Shown here piece after piece: positions 56,383 to 64,000 of a DNA stretch of 64,000 nt. Each line of letters starts with the position of its first letter. The stretch's first letter is position 1. Source of the stretch: Conchocele bisecta (taxonomy: Eukaryota > Mollusca > Bivalvia > Lucinida > Thyasiridae); NCBI GenBank assembly GCA_029237695.1, contig CM055266.1:7078064-7142063 (forward strand), in the 5' to 3' direction. A program made the position numbers and the translations under genes. The notes beneath the pieces were generated by a model. The model made no database searches and was not told the origin of the DNA. It saw nothing but the letters and a program-made list of their open reading frames with translations.

Positions 56383-56490
56383 ATTTCTCCATGAAGGTAC
56401 ATGTATATGTTGTTACGACTCATTTGAACCGTCTCGTCGAGACGGTTCAAATGAGTGGTAACAACATATACTTCCAAGATGAAATAAAGA
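56383..56490. mobile_element. Family F hairpin
   Basis: ATTTCTCCATGAAGGTACAT, GTATATGTTGTTACGACTCA, apex TTTGAACCGTCTCGTCGAGA. Confidence 0.75.
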
Positions 56491-56953
56491 AAATAGGATT
56501 TTTTTCTTATAAAAGTTGCATACTACTATAATTGTATCCCATCTTTAATGGGTTAATTGGTTAATTACATACTGTGCAGATCATAAAACGGATCGGGGTC
56601 TACATTGGTCACTAAGGCCAGTGTATAAGCCTCACCCATTTCTCCACTCGTAGTCTCCACTGTGTGACAATTCTGTTTTTTTTTTGCTTCGTCTGTATAT
56701 GTCCGGACAGCTTTTCCTGTTTATAACATGATTGTGTATTATAATCGTTTAATATTCTGTTGTTGCTCCAAATGTTATTTGTCTATTATCTGCAGTAGCG
56801 GCGGCTTAATTATGAGTTATTCAATCATTTCCATCGTATGATAAAAAATTTGTTGTCTGCAATTTCGTATTGTTTTCTCATCTCACATCTGTTGAAACAC
56901 AATTTGGACGAATTTCATAGGGATTTTATTCTAAATTAATGTCAAAGATATAT

Positions 56954-57398
56954 ATCAAGGGACATGATTACGTGGTTACCACAACAACAATTTCTGAAAG
57001 TGCTGAAAGCGTGCCCACCACTCCAAAGTAAATATTATTTGATATTTTCCTTATTATGCAACTGATTTTGATGAAATATGGCGCAGATAACACGTCTGCA
57101 TTCGGTGGTCTCGGGACTTCGGCACATACTTATGTCGTTGTTGCGAAGAATCGATTTCCGTGTCAGTATTGACAGTAAACACGGAAATCGATTCTTCGCA
57201 AAAACGACAGAAGTTTGGGTCAAAGTACCGAGACCACCAAATGCAGCTTAACAAGACACGTTTGATGCGCCATATTTTAATTCAAATCCGTTACATAATA
57301 AGGACAATATAACCGAAAACATACTTTTAAACATACTTTCTGGAAGTTTCAGTAATTGTTGTCGTTGTTGAAACCACGAGATCATGTACCTTGTATAT
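56954..57398. mobile_element. Large palindrome with CAAGG..CATGATYACG ends (family K)
   Basis: GGACATGATTACGTGGTTAC and the distal AAACCACGAGATCATG pair. The core ACACGGAAATCGATTCTTCG is inverted around 57165. A second, half-collapsed copy is at 63099-63416. Confidence 0.7.
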
Positions 57399-57439
57399 GG
57401 GTATGAATTCATGTATGTTACATAAAATTATGCGGGAAA

Positions 57440-57885
57440 CATAAATTGTCGTCTGCTGTTGTTTCATATTTTGTCAAATTTTTCAATTAAAACATGGTTT
57501 GGCAGCACTTTAGAATCATTTCCTGTGCCTTTGAAGAATAGCTAAAGTGTTGTCAAATCATGTCTTTTTCATAAGAAAAATGCAAAATAAAACATAAATA
57601 GCAGGGGCCCGTTTCACTAAACTTCGTATGACTAAAATGTTTGTAAGTGCAAAATTATGGTAGTCTGTTAATTTCACATTAACAATGTTTTTTTGTAAAT
57701 AATTATTGGATTTACATTTATTGAGCATAGGCTGCATATGCAGCCTATGCTCAATAAATGTAAATCCATCAATTGAAATTTCCAGACGATCCTAAATTTG
57801 CACTTACGAACATTTTAGTAGTGCAAAGTTTAGTGAAACGGGCCCCAGATGATAAAATTTAATAAGCATTGCAAGGGTTACCGGT
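57440..57885. mobile_element. Family A MITE split by family C
   Basis: ATTGTCGTCTGCTGTTG, TTGGCAGCACTTTAGAATCA and an eroded apex. Family C (57605-57845) then interrupts AATAGCAG/ATGATAAAATTT, and GCAAGGGTTA closes it. Confidence 0.65.
57605..57845. mobile_element. Family C MITE with CAG target duplication
   Basis: GGGCCCGTTTCACTAAACTT to GTTTAGTGAAACGGGCCC, with CAG on each side (57602-57604, 57846-57848). Inserted into a family A element, so it is younger. Confidence 0.85.
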
Positions 57886-58210
57886 AATATGAGACATATA
57901 TTTATTTACTATAGTGACAGTACTGAACAAAAATTGGCTAGTTTTTGCCGCGCCCGCTTGCGAACAGCGCGATATAGTCGGGACATTTATATATACATGT
58001 ACGTCCATTTGTACGTACTTCAAAATAACCCGGTCTCTCAGAATATTCCCCACTTGCTGAATCGTCGGATAATTAATTAGTAATTATTTAAATTAACCTG
58101 GTTTTGATACTCTTATATGGATCTGGTACTCTGACATTGCCATCGTGAAAACAGTTAAGTGGAGGTGGAATATTTGGCGAAGAGTATTTGTCAACACCAG
58201 TGTCACATAA

Positions 58211-58458
58211 TTAACCCTTTCACCCCTCAGTAACTGGAATTGATTTTGATACGTTCATTTGTACACCCAATCCAATCGTCACAAAATGATGTTCAGGCTA
58301 GTCCATTTATGAAAGGCGGGTGTTTTTGTTCTAAAAAGTAAGAAAATTACTTGCAAAAAGTGCAGATCCTGATGAGACGGCTCGTCACGAGCCGGCTCAT
58401 CTGGATCTACACTATCTGCCAATACCACTATACAGGCCCGCAGTGTTGAAAGGGTTAA
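58211..58458. mobile_element. Family O TTAA MITE, complete
   Basis: TTAACCCTTTCACCCCTC to GTTGAAAGGGTTAA, with apex GATGAGACGGCTCGTCACGA. Confidence 0.85.
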
Positions 58459-58631
58459 AGTGTTTCCAATGAGTTTGTGATTCGCAGTAACTAAATCTGG
58501 GCGAGGTAACTCTTGATGTGTAATCTGTATTTGTCTCCCCTGCTGGTTTGTGTACGTGTGAACTTTTGCAACTGACTAATGGCTGATTTGTGATTTTATT
58601 TGTTTCTGTGATCTGATGTATTGTTTATTAT

Positions 58632-58943
58632 GTACCCTGAACAAAATGTCGGGGTAGATATAGTTGCCACCCTGTCTTTCTGTTTGTCTGTGCCTGTGTC
58701 GGTCTCTGTCCGAGATTTGCATTAAAGTTTTTCGGCTACCTACTATTTTTGTTACTACATGTATATATCGGATCTGGTTGAACTTGAAATACTTATTTGC
58801 CATCATTCATATTTTCATTCTATACCTGACCGATGCAGCCCCTGTGCTCAAGGTCAAGGTCAAGGTGAAGGTCAAATGTCTTAGAAATTTGTGTTATAGT
58901 TTTTGAGGGTTCACATTATTAGTGCCAATGATATCTATCTAGT
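58632..58943 (+). mobile_element. Short array-type element ending CTAGT
   Basis: GTACCCTGAACAAAATGTCG head, CTGTCTTTCTGTTTGTCTG pyrimidine run, one unit with CATTAAAGTTTTTCGG and AAGGTCAAGGTCAAGG, then GGGTTCAC and TATCTATCTAGT. Related to 17506-17904. Confidence 0.5.
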
Positions 58944-59194
58944 TTTCTCATCATGGGCCAATTTGCCCTCTGTGATTTATAAAAAATAAAAGTTGGGTCG
59001 GAATCGATATATGCACGCACTGGTGTATGATTTTTTCTTAAATTACGGTAAATGCATTATTTTACATCAAGGACTTTTAAATTACATAAATTATATGCAC
59101 TTTATCTTATCTGATCTTTACTACATTTCAACTAGTAGTTTTATTCTGAGGATACGCCATTTTGTTTGTGGAAAATCATAAATGTTTTCTTTAT

Positions 59195-59280
59195 CTGAGC
59201 TCAGAAATATATGTCGTGACCAGCATTTGAACTGTCTCGTCGTGACGGTTCAAATGAGTGGTATATTTCATTGAGAAATA
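59195..59280. repeat. Family F hairpin, shortened
   Basis: TATGTCGTGACCAGCATTTG, apex GAACTGTCTCGTCGTGACGG, GAGAAATAAC. The right arm has a deletion. Confidence 0.65.
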
Positions 59281-59581
59281 ACAAAAATGAAAATAAAATA
59301 TTTAAAAAATTTCATAAACGTAAATGTCTATTTCGAATGTTAAGCCATAATATTATATCAAGGACTTCTACATTAAACAAATTGATCAACTTTACCTTAT
59401 CATTCTCATCTGCAATTGTTTTGCCTGTAAATCCATTCATGTGATTTGATTTTATTAAACCGATTTGGCATTTCAGTTACTGGTAATAATAATTAATACA
59501 GATTATATTAGTGTAAAGTCTTCTGTATTTTATATCGATTTGTAACTTGCATACCTGTACTGACAAATGTATTCGTTGCAG

Positions 59582-59623
59582 CGACACTGTTGTCGAGAAT
59601 CGGGGAAGCTGCTGGTAGTCATG
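59582..59623 (+). CDS. Cassette exon, 42 nt, phase 1-1 (candidate)
   Basis: ATTCGTTGCAG (acceptor at 59580-59581) precedes 42 nt that end at ATG|GTAATG. Joined to any of the five phase-1 first exons it reads (A/T) TLLSRIGEAAGSH and again leaves one base (G), so it keeps the frame whether included or skipped. The GC content is higher than that of its flanks. The polypyrimidine tract is modest, so splicing may be regulated. It is not recognised by sequence. Chance cannot be excluded, but the exact phase match on both sides fits the cluster. Confidence 0.45.
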
Positions 59624-59894
59624 GTAATGGATTGTGCTGGCGGGTTTTAATGCTAATGCCTATATGCGCTATTCACTGTCATTGCCGAAATACAGAACAC
59701 GTGGAGTATTGTTGCAATGCCTGTGTCACAGTATTATTTCATGTGACTGTATGATTTCATGTGACAGTATGATTTCGAACAATTTCCAGACGATGAGTAC
59801 AGTAAGATAATTTTAGTGTGTGGCAGGTGGGAGCATGCGATGGGTAATTTAACTATCGGGATTCATCCTTACCGGTATCCCGAACAGAGACCTG

Positions 59895-60197
59895 TAGCCG
59901 ATTTCATCAAAATTGCAAAGTATACTTTCCTAGCAAAGTATACTTTGAGGGAGCAATCATTGATTTTTCCGAAATACATTATTTCATGCAGAACTAACGA
60001 TTGCATATATTTGATGATTAAAACTATGCAGAATTATTATACTGAATTTATTACATTATCACAGCCAAAATTGGCTGTGATAATGTAATAAATTCAGTAT
60101 AATAAAAATTAATAAATTTATTCTAAAAGTGAAAATTTCTCCCTCAAAGTATACTTTGCTAGGAAAGTATACTTTGCAATGTTGATGAAATAGGCTA
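59895..60197. mobile_element. Family B MITE with CTG duplication
   Basis: 303 bp, TAGCC to GGCTA, CTG at 59892-59894 and 60198-60200. Same length as 7173-7475. Confidence 0.85.
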
Positions 60198-60227
60198 CTG
60201 GTTTGGTTCACAGGTACGTGATATCTG

Positions 60228-60538
60228 TAGCCCATTTCATCAACATTGCAAAGTATACTTTAGTAGCAAAGCAAAGTATACTTTTGAGGGAGAAATTTTC
60301 AATTTTATGATAAATTTATTAATTTTTATTATACACTGAATTTATTACATTATCACAGCCAATTTGGCTGTGATAATGTAATACATTCAGTATAATAATT
60401 CTGCATACTTTTAATCATGAAATATATGCATTTGTTAGTTCTATATGAAATAATGCATTTCAGGAAAAATAAATGATTACTCCCTCAAAGTATACTTTGC
60501 TAGTAAAGTATACTTTGCAATGTTGGTGAAATCGGCTA
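60228..60538. mobile_element. Family B MITE with CTG duplication, second copy
   Basis: 311 bp with CTG on each side. Internally almost identical to 7173-7475 in the same orientation, apart from extra AGCAA and AC. Confidence 0.85.
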
Positions 60539-60789
60539 CTGGTTCACAGGTGCCAGAAAAAAAAATCAGCGATAACATCTAGTTTCTAATATAAATAAAA
60601 AGGTCGCAACGCTGTGAAACACGCACCTTTTACAAACCCGTTAAAATGATAGAAATTGTTAACTTACCATAGCATTTCATGATGAATATTTGTAAAAAGA
60701 CATCGTTCAGCATCACAGTGTCATTTAGCAGGTTAAATAGTACTTGGTGTCTGTTTTACAGCACTATTTGTCCACATAATCTTCCCCAC

Positions 60790-61129
60790 AAAAAGTCGTC
60801 GAAATCGATGGTCCCCTGGGACAGCGAAGCGCGTTCCGATTGGCTCTTTCTGGAAATGACGTCACGTTACGCGAGTTTTGCTGTAACAATGACAGCCAAA
60901 TTGTTTTCGACAGTACATGTTAATTCGCAGATTTATTTACAATTATTAACGAAGTTGGAATGGTGCACATTCCATTCTAGATATATTAATATATGTATAT
61001 AATATAGATATACGGTAGTCTGGACAATGCCCTGGGAGACTGACAATACCACGAAATACCTGTCTATCTGTATACATGCCAGTGTACATTATTAATAATT
61101 TCAGGGGCGGTCGATTTCGACGACTTTTT
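60790..61129. mobile_element. AAAAAGTCGTCGAAATCGA inverted-repeat element with CRE
   Basis: AAAAAGTCGTCGAAATCGAT and TCGATTTCGACGACTTTTTC bound ~340 bp. TGACGTCA at 60857-60864, and CGATTGGCTC nearby. Confidence 0.6.
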
Positions 61130-61369
61130 CTGGAGAGAACGGGGTGACAAAACTAGTGCTATATCACATGCACATTGTACTTTTTAACCAGGTAAACAGC
61201 TCTGTGGCGCTGGATGCTGTATGTTTATACTTATTCCATGGAACTTGTTATAGTAACCTACCGATTCCTGTCATTTTAACAGGTTTTACTACATTGCTGA
61301 CCTTACACTTATACTAAAAATGATACTGACATGCGATGTTTTTCAGTCACCTGTGGTCTGGTTATACCC
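61130..61369. other. No gene seen
   Basis: Unique sequence. Confidence 0.3.
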
Positions 61370-61545
61370 CTTGTATGAGTAATATGATTATTGCTAATCC
61401 TATTACTTTTAGGGGAAGGGGCCAAGTGACTTTGGTGTGGTATGGACCTGGCACCAGGTCAGGTTATTCTGTTTTCAGGACTGAATATACAGGTATAAAA
61501 ATGACCTTAGCTGTGAAACAAACAAACAAACAAACAAATTTAAGA
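61370..61545 (+). mobile_element. SINE-like copy, internally deleted
   Basis: GGGAAGGGGCCAAGTGACTT to CAGGACTGAATATACAGG, then it jumps to GACCTTAGCTGTGAAACAAA and (CAAA)n. Confidence 0.6.
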
Positions 61546-61610
61546 TAATTTTAGTTTTTTGTACAATCGATTATCTGCCCGTGTAAGCTCATGAAATAAT
61601 TATCAAACTG

Positions 61611-62051
61611 TTAACCTTTACAATGCTGAATTAAATTTTGTTGTTTGCTGTTGTTTTTTTTTAAATATTTTTACTTTTCTCATAAAAGACATGGCGTAAC
61701 ATCGAATAAGAATCATTTCCATTGGAGATGATTATACAGGCTATACAGGTATGCCTAAAGTGCTGCGAAACAGTGTTTTATGAGAATAAAGACAAAATAG
61801 TAAATATTCACAAACTTTTTTTTTAATGGTTTAAAACTGTTTTTTCTCAATAAAATATGGTTTTGCAGCACTTTAGAATCATTTCCAATGGAAATGATTC
61901 TAAAGTGCTGCAAAACCATATTTTATTGTGAAAAAAAAGTTTTAAACCATTAAAAAAAAAGTTTGTGAAAATGTGCTGCAAAACCATATTTTATTGTGAA
62001 AAAACCCACAAAGAACGAAACAACAACAGTTTCCCAGCATTCTAAGGGTTA
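61611..62051. mobile_element. Family A MITE with internal re-duplication
   Basis: TTAACCTTTACAATGCTG to TCTAAGGGTTA. A second, perfect hairpin (61805-61970, apex TTTAGAATCATTTCCAATGG) is embedded. GTGCTGCAAAACCATATTTT ATTGTGAAAA occurs twice, at 61897 and 61972. Confidence 0.7.
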
Positions 62052-62091
62052 GGACACAGTTGAACAATACGTTACCCGTTTCTTGTATCCT

Positions 62092-62492
62092 AGGTGGTAC
62101 ATGGTGGTAGGGGCCTGGTACATGGTGGTAGGGGCCTGGTACATGGTGGTAGGGGCCTGGTACAGGTGGTAGGGGCCTGGTACAGGGTGGTAGGGGCCTG
62201 GTACATGGTGGTAGGGGCCTGGTACATGGTGGTAGGGGCCTGGTACATGGTGGTAGGGGCCTGGTACAGGGTGGTAGGGGCCTGGTACATGGTGGTATGG
62301 GCCTGGTACATGGTGGTAGGGGCCTGGTACATGGTGGTAGGGGCCTGGTACATGGTGGTAGGGGCCTGGTACAGGGTGGTAGGGGCCTGGTACATGGTGG
62401 TAGGGGCCTGGTACATGGTGGTAGGGGCCTGGTACATGGTGGTAGGGGCCTGGTACAGGTGGTAGGGGCCTGGTACATGGTGGTAGGGGCCG
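62092..62492. repeat. 21-bp minisatellite CTGGTACATGGTGGTAGGGGC
   Basis: About 19 units, with scattered CAGGGTGG and CAGGTGG variants that recur at intervals. All three frames stay open on both strands because 21 is a multiple of 3. Not a gene. Confidence 0.95.
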
Positions 62493-62744
62493 GGCCATAT
62501 CATGCTGCTGCTAATTTCATTTATTGTTGTCATTTTGGTATAACATTTCCATTCAAGTCATTTATAATTGGTGATTGTATAACGATTATGGCATCGTATC
62601 AATGGCATCATACCAGTTTCGTCATGCACATACTTGAAGTGGCTTCTGCGAGATGCTGACATGATTTAAATCACTCTTCTTTATCTGTCTGAGTGGCTTT
62701 GGCGGACATAAAGGGATCTGGATCTTCTGTTTCATGAATGTACC

Positions 62745-62819
62745 ACTGGAAGGCTCGGACCTGTGACACCCATTACCCCACCCACTTGGTCTTGTATTGG
62801 TCCGAGTATTCCACCTCTG
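62745..62819. repeat. Eroded relative of the 37340 palindrome
   Basis: CTGGAAGGCTCGGACCTGTG ACACCCATTACCCCACCCAC TTGGTC, then GGTCCGAGTATTCCACC. Confidence 0.6.
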
Positions 62820-63061
62820 GGGCCCGTTTCACTAAACTGTCTTACGACTAAAATGTTCGTAAGTGCAATATTATGATGGTCTGTAAATTGCGCATTAACA
62901 ATGTTTTCTTGTGAACAGTTATTGGAATTACGTTTATTGAGCATAGGCTGCATATGCAGCCTCTGCTCAATAAATGTAAATCCATCAATTGAAATTTCTA
63001 GACGATCCTAAATTTGCACTTACGGACATTTTCGTCGTACGAAGTTTAGTGAAATGGGCCC
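62820..63061. mobile_element. Family C MITE with CTG target duplication
   Basis: GGGCCCGTTTCACTAAACTG to GTTTAGTGAAATGGGCCC, with CTG at 62817-62819 and 63062-63064. Confidence 0.85.
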
Positions 63062-63098
63062 CTGGAATGTACACCAGTATATTTTGATGTCAACATTG

Positions 63099-63416
63099 TC
63101 AAGGTGTATGATCACGCGGTACTAACAACAACAAGTACTGAAATTTCCAGAATCCATCTGACTCAAAGTACGTATTATTTTATAGTGTCCTTATTACGTA
63201 ACAAATTTTTATGAAATATGGCGTCATCTTAAGCTGCATTTGGTGGTCTCTGTATTTTCACCCATACTTCTGTCGTTTTTGCGAAGAATCGATTTCCGTG
63301 TCTCTGACATAAAAATCTGTTTCATATTAAGGAAAATATCAAATAATACTTTCAAGATTTCAACACTTTCAACCACTGTTGTTGTTGTTATAACCACGTG
63401 ATCATGCACCTTGATT
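63099..63416. mobile_element. Family K element, partly collapsed
   Basis: CAAGGTGTATGATCACGCGG at the left and CCACGTGATCATGCACCTTG at the right. The core GCGAAGAATCGATTTCCGTG is present once only. Confidence 0.7.
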
Positions 63417-63471
63417 GTCAAGCACGGATGGGGAAAATGTTGGAGTTTCTACTGTTCCTGAGCCAAGCCAC

Positions 63472-63600
63472 AGATGATTCTAACGTGTCTTGGATGGTCA
63501 ATTATTGTTTGTATATACATGAAACACCTCTCTAAACAATGTACAAAACAATTAAAATGTGCCCGGGTATGAAGATTATGTAATTATGAAAGGTACAAAA
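63472..63600 (+). repeat. End fragment of the 24471 element
   Basis: AGATGATTCTAACGTGTCTT GGATGGTCAATTATTG, then ACAATGTACAAAACAATTAA AATGTGCCCGGG, matching parts of 24471-24600 with rearrangement. Confidence 0.55.
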
Positions 63601-63798
63601 CTGGCATTCGTCACCATTGAAAGAAAAAGCCACACAAAGTCGTCATCGTTATTCGCCTATACAACGTGTTACAGCATGTCGAAACCGCTGCTTGGGGTGG
63701 GTTTTCGGCATAGATTTTACAGTTGCTAATACATTAACATAAATCTCAAAGATTTTGAGTGTCGACTGCACTAAAAATGCGTCTCACTAACCTAAATC

Positions 63799-64000
63799 AA
63801 ACGCATTCGCTTCCTGATTATAAATGAATATTAGCCGCCATCTTTGAAAATATCGAATCATGTGACACGCAGTGTTATGGTTGGCTAATGGGAAATGACG
63901 TCAGTCTCCAGTAACCAACCAAACCACTGTGTGCACGTGATTGAAATATTTTCAAACATGGCGGCTAATATTCATTGATAATGCGGAAGTGAACGTGTTT
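63799..64000. mobile_element. Palindromic element with TGACGTCA at the loop, cut by the window edge
   Basis: AAACGCATTCGCTTCCTGAT and ATGAATATTAGCCGCCAT pair with ATGGCGGCTAATATTCATTG and the terminal GCGGAAGTGAACGTGTTT. TGACGTCA is at 63896-63903 near the centre. The full end lies beyond the window. Confidence 0.65.

Larger units (their letters stand above)
59822..60560 (+). repeat. SINE-like head broken by two family B MITEs
   Basis: AGGTGGGAGCATGCGATGGG to GAGACCTG, then family B (59895-60197), then CTGGTTTGGTTCACAGGTAC, then family B (60228-60538), then CTGGTTCACAGGTGCCAG. The head matches 47097-47180. Confidence 0.65.

Noticed and set aside
61942..62659. Long ORFs in several frames on both strands (proline/tyrosine- or glycine/valine-rich repeats, up to 178 codons)
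   Set aside because: They come from a 21-bp minisatellite. A unit that is a multiple of 3 without stops keeps every frame open.
1..64000. Search for reverse transcriptase, transposase, rRNA or tRNA genes
   Set aside because: No ORF carries RT, integrase or transposase motifs, and no complete tRNA cloverleaf was evident by eye. Only non-autonomous elements and SINE-like tRNA boxes were seen. A covariance-model scan would be needed to exclude tRNAs.

Overview
The window looks like AT-rich, intron- and repeat-dominated DNA from a mollusc genome, most likely a bivalve clam. The evidence is the density of palindromic MITEs, SINE-like copies ending in (CAAA)n after a GCTGTTGATAGGCCGTTAAA tail, and tandem arrays framed by short inverted ends of the Helitron/Helentron kind. 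Naming the phylum rests on my familiarity with such repeats, not on a search. There are no operons, no bacterial genes, no long intact ORFs, and no reverse transcriptase or transposase ORF. Most ORFs longer than 60 codons lie in repeats or are chance.

The one gene I can argue for runs on the + strand from about 38.3 kb past the right edge. Five separate coding blocks (38303, 41280, 44299, 45651, 55715) each start with an ATG in good context. Each stays open to a donor-like GT (GTAGGT, GTGAGT, GTAAGT, GTAAGT, GTATAC), and all five end in splice phase 1. They look like mutually exclusive first exons of a single gene with several promoters. Their products are short, basic and Ser/Arg-rich. A 42-nt phase 1-1 cassette exon sits at 59582-59623, and a possible 12-nt phase 1-1 micro-exon at 51096-51107. 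The body of the protein would lie downstream of the window. An ion-channel auxiliary or scaffold protein with many alternative N-termini would fit, for example a calcium-channel beta subunit, but the window does not prove this.

Layout. 1-9.5 kb: inverted-repeat elements and MITEs, including a tandem duplication in which one element has flipped (5.4-6.3 kb). 10-14.8 kb: dispersed repeats, a 153-bp tandem array (12.1-13.3 kb) and an element rich in CATTACCGTTAC motifs. 15-17.4 kb: a tandemly duplicated SINE-like unit, one copy split by a Helentron-like array element. 17.5-21.3 kb: a 3.3-kb array element carrying two different tandem repeats full of nuclear-receptor-type AGGTCA sites. 21.3-27 kb: mostly unique sequence plus MITEs. 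27-28.6 kb: a 325-bp triplication and a 17-bp satellite. 29-37.5 kb: MITEs, SINEs and a 168-bp array. 38-46 kb: the first-exon cluster, with MITEs close to several donors. 47.9-54.6 kb: after a run of 26 G the sequence shows indel damage in every recognisable repeat and looks like unpolished gap fill. 54.7-64 kb: another first exon, the cassette exon, nested MITEs and a 21-bp minisatellite.

The repeats show clear logic. TTAA-flanked MITEs look piggyBac-like, and MITEs with 3-bp CWG target duplications look Harbinger-like. Several families with unrelated ends share the same hairpin core. Multiple nestings give a relative insertion order.
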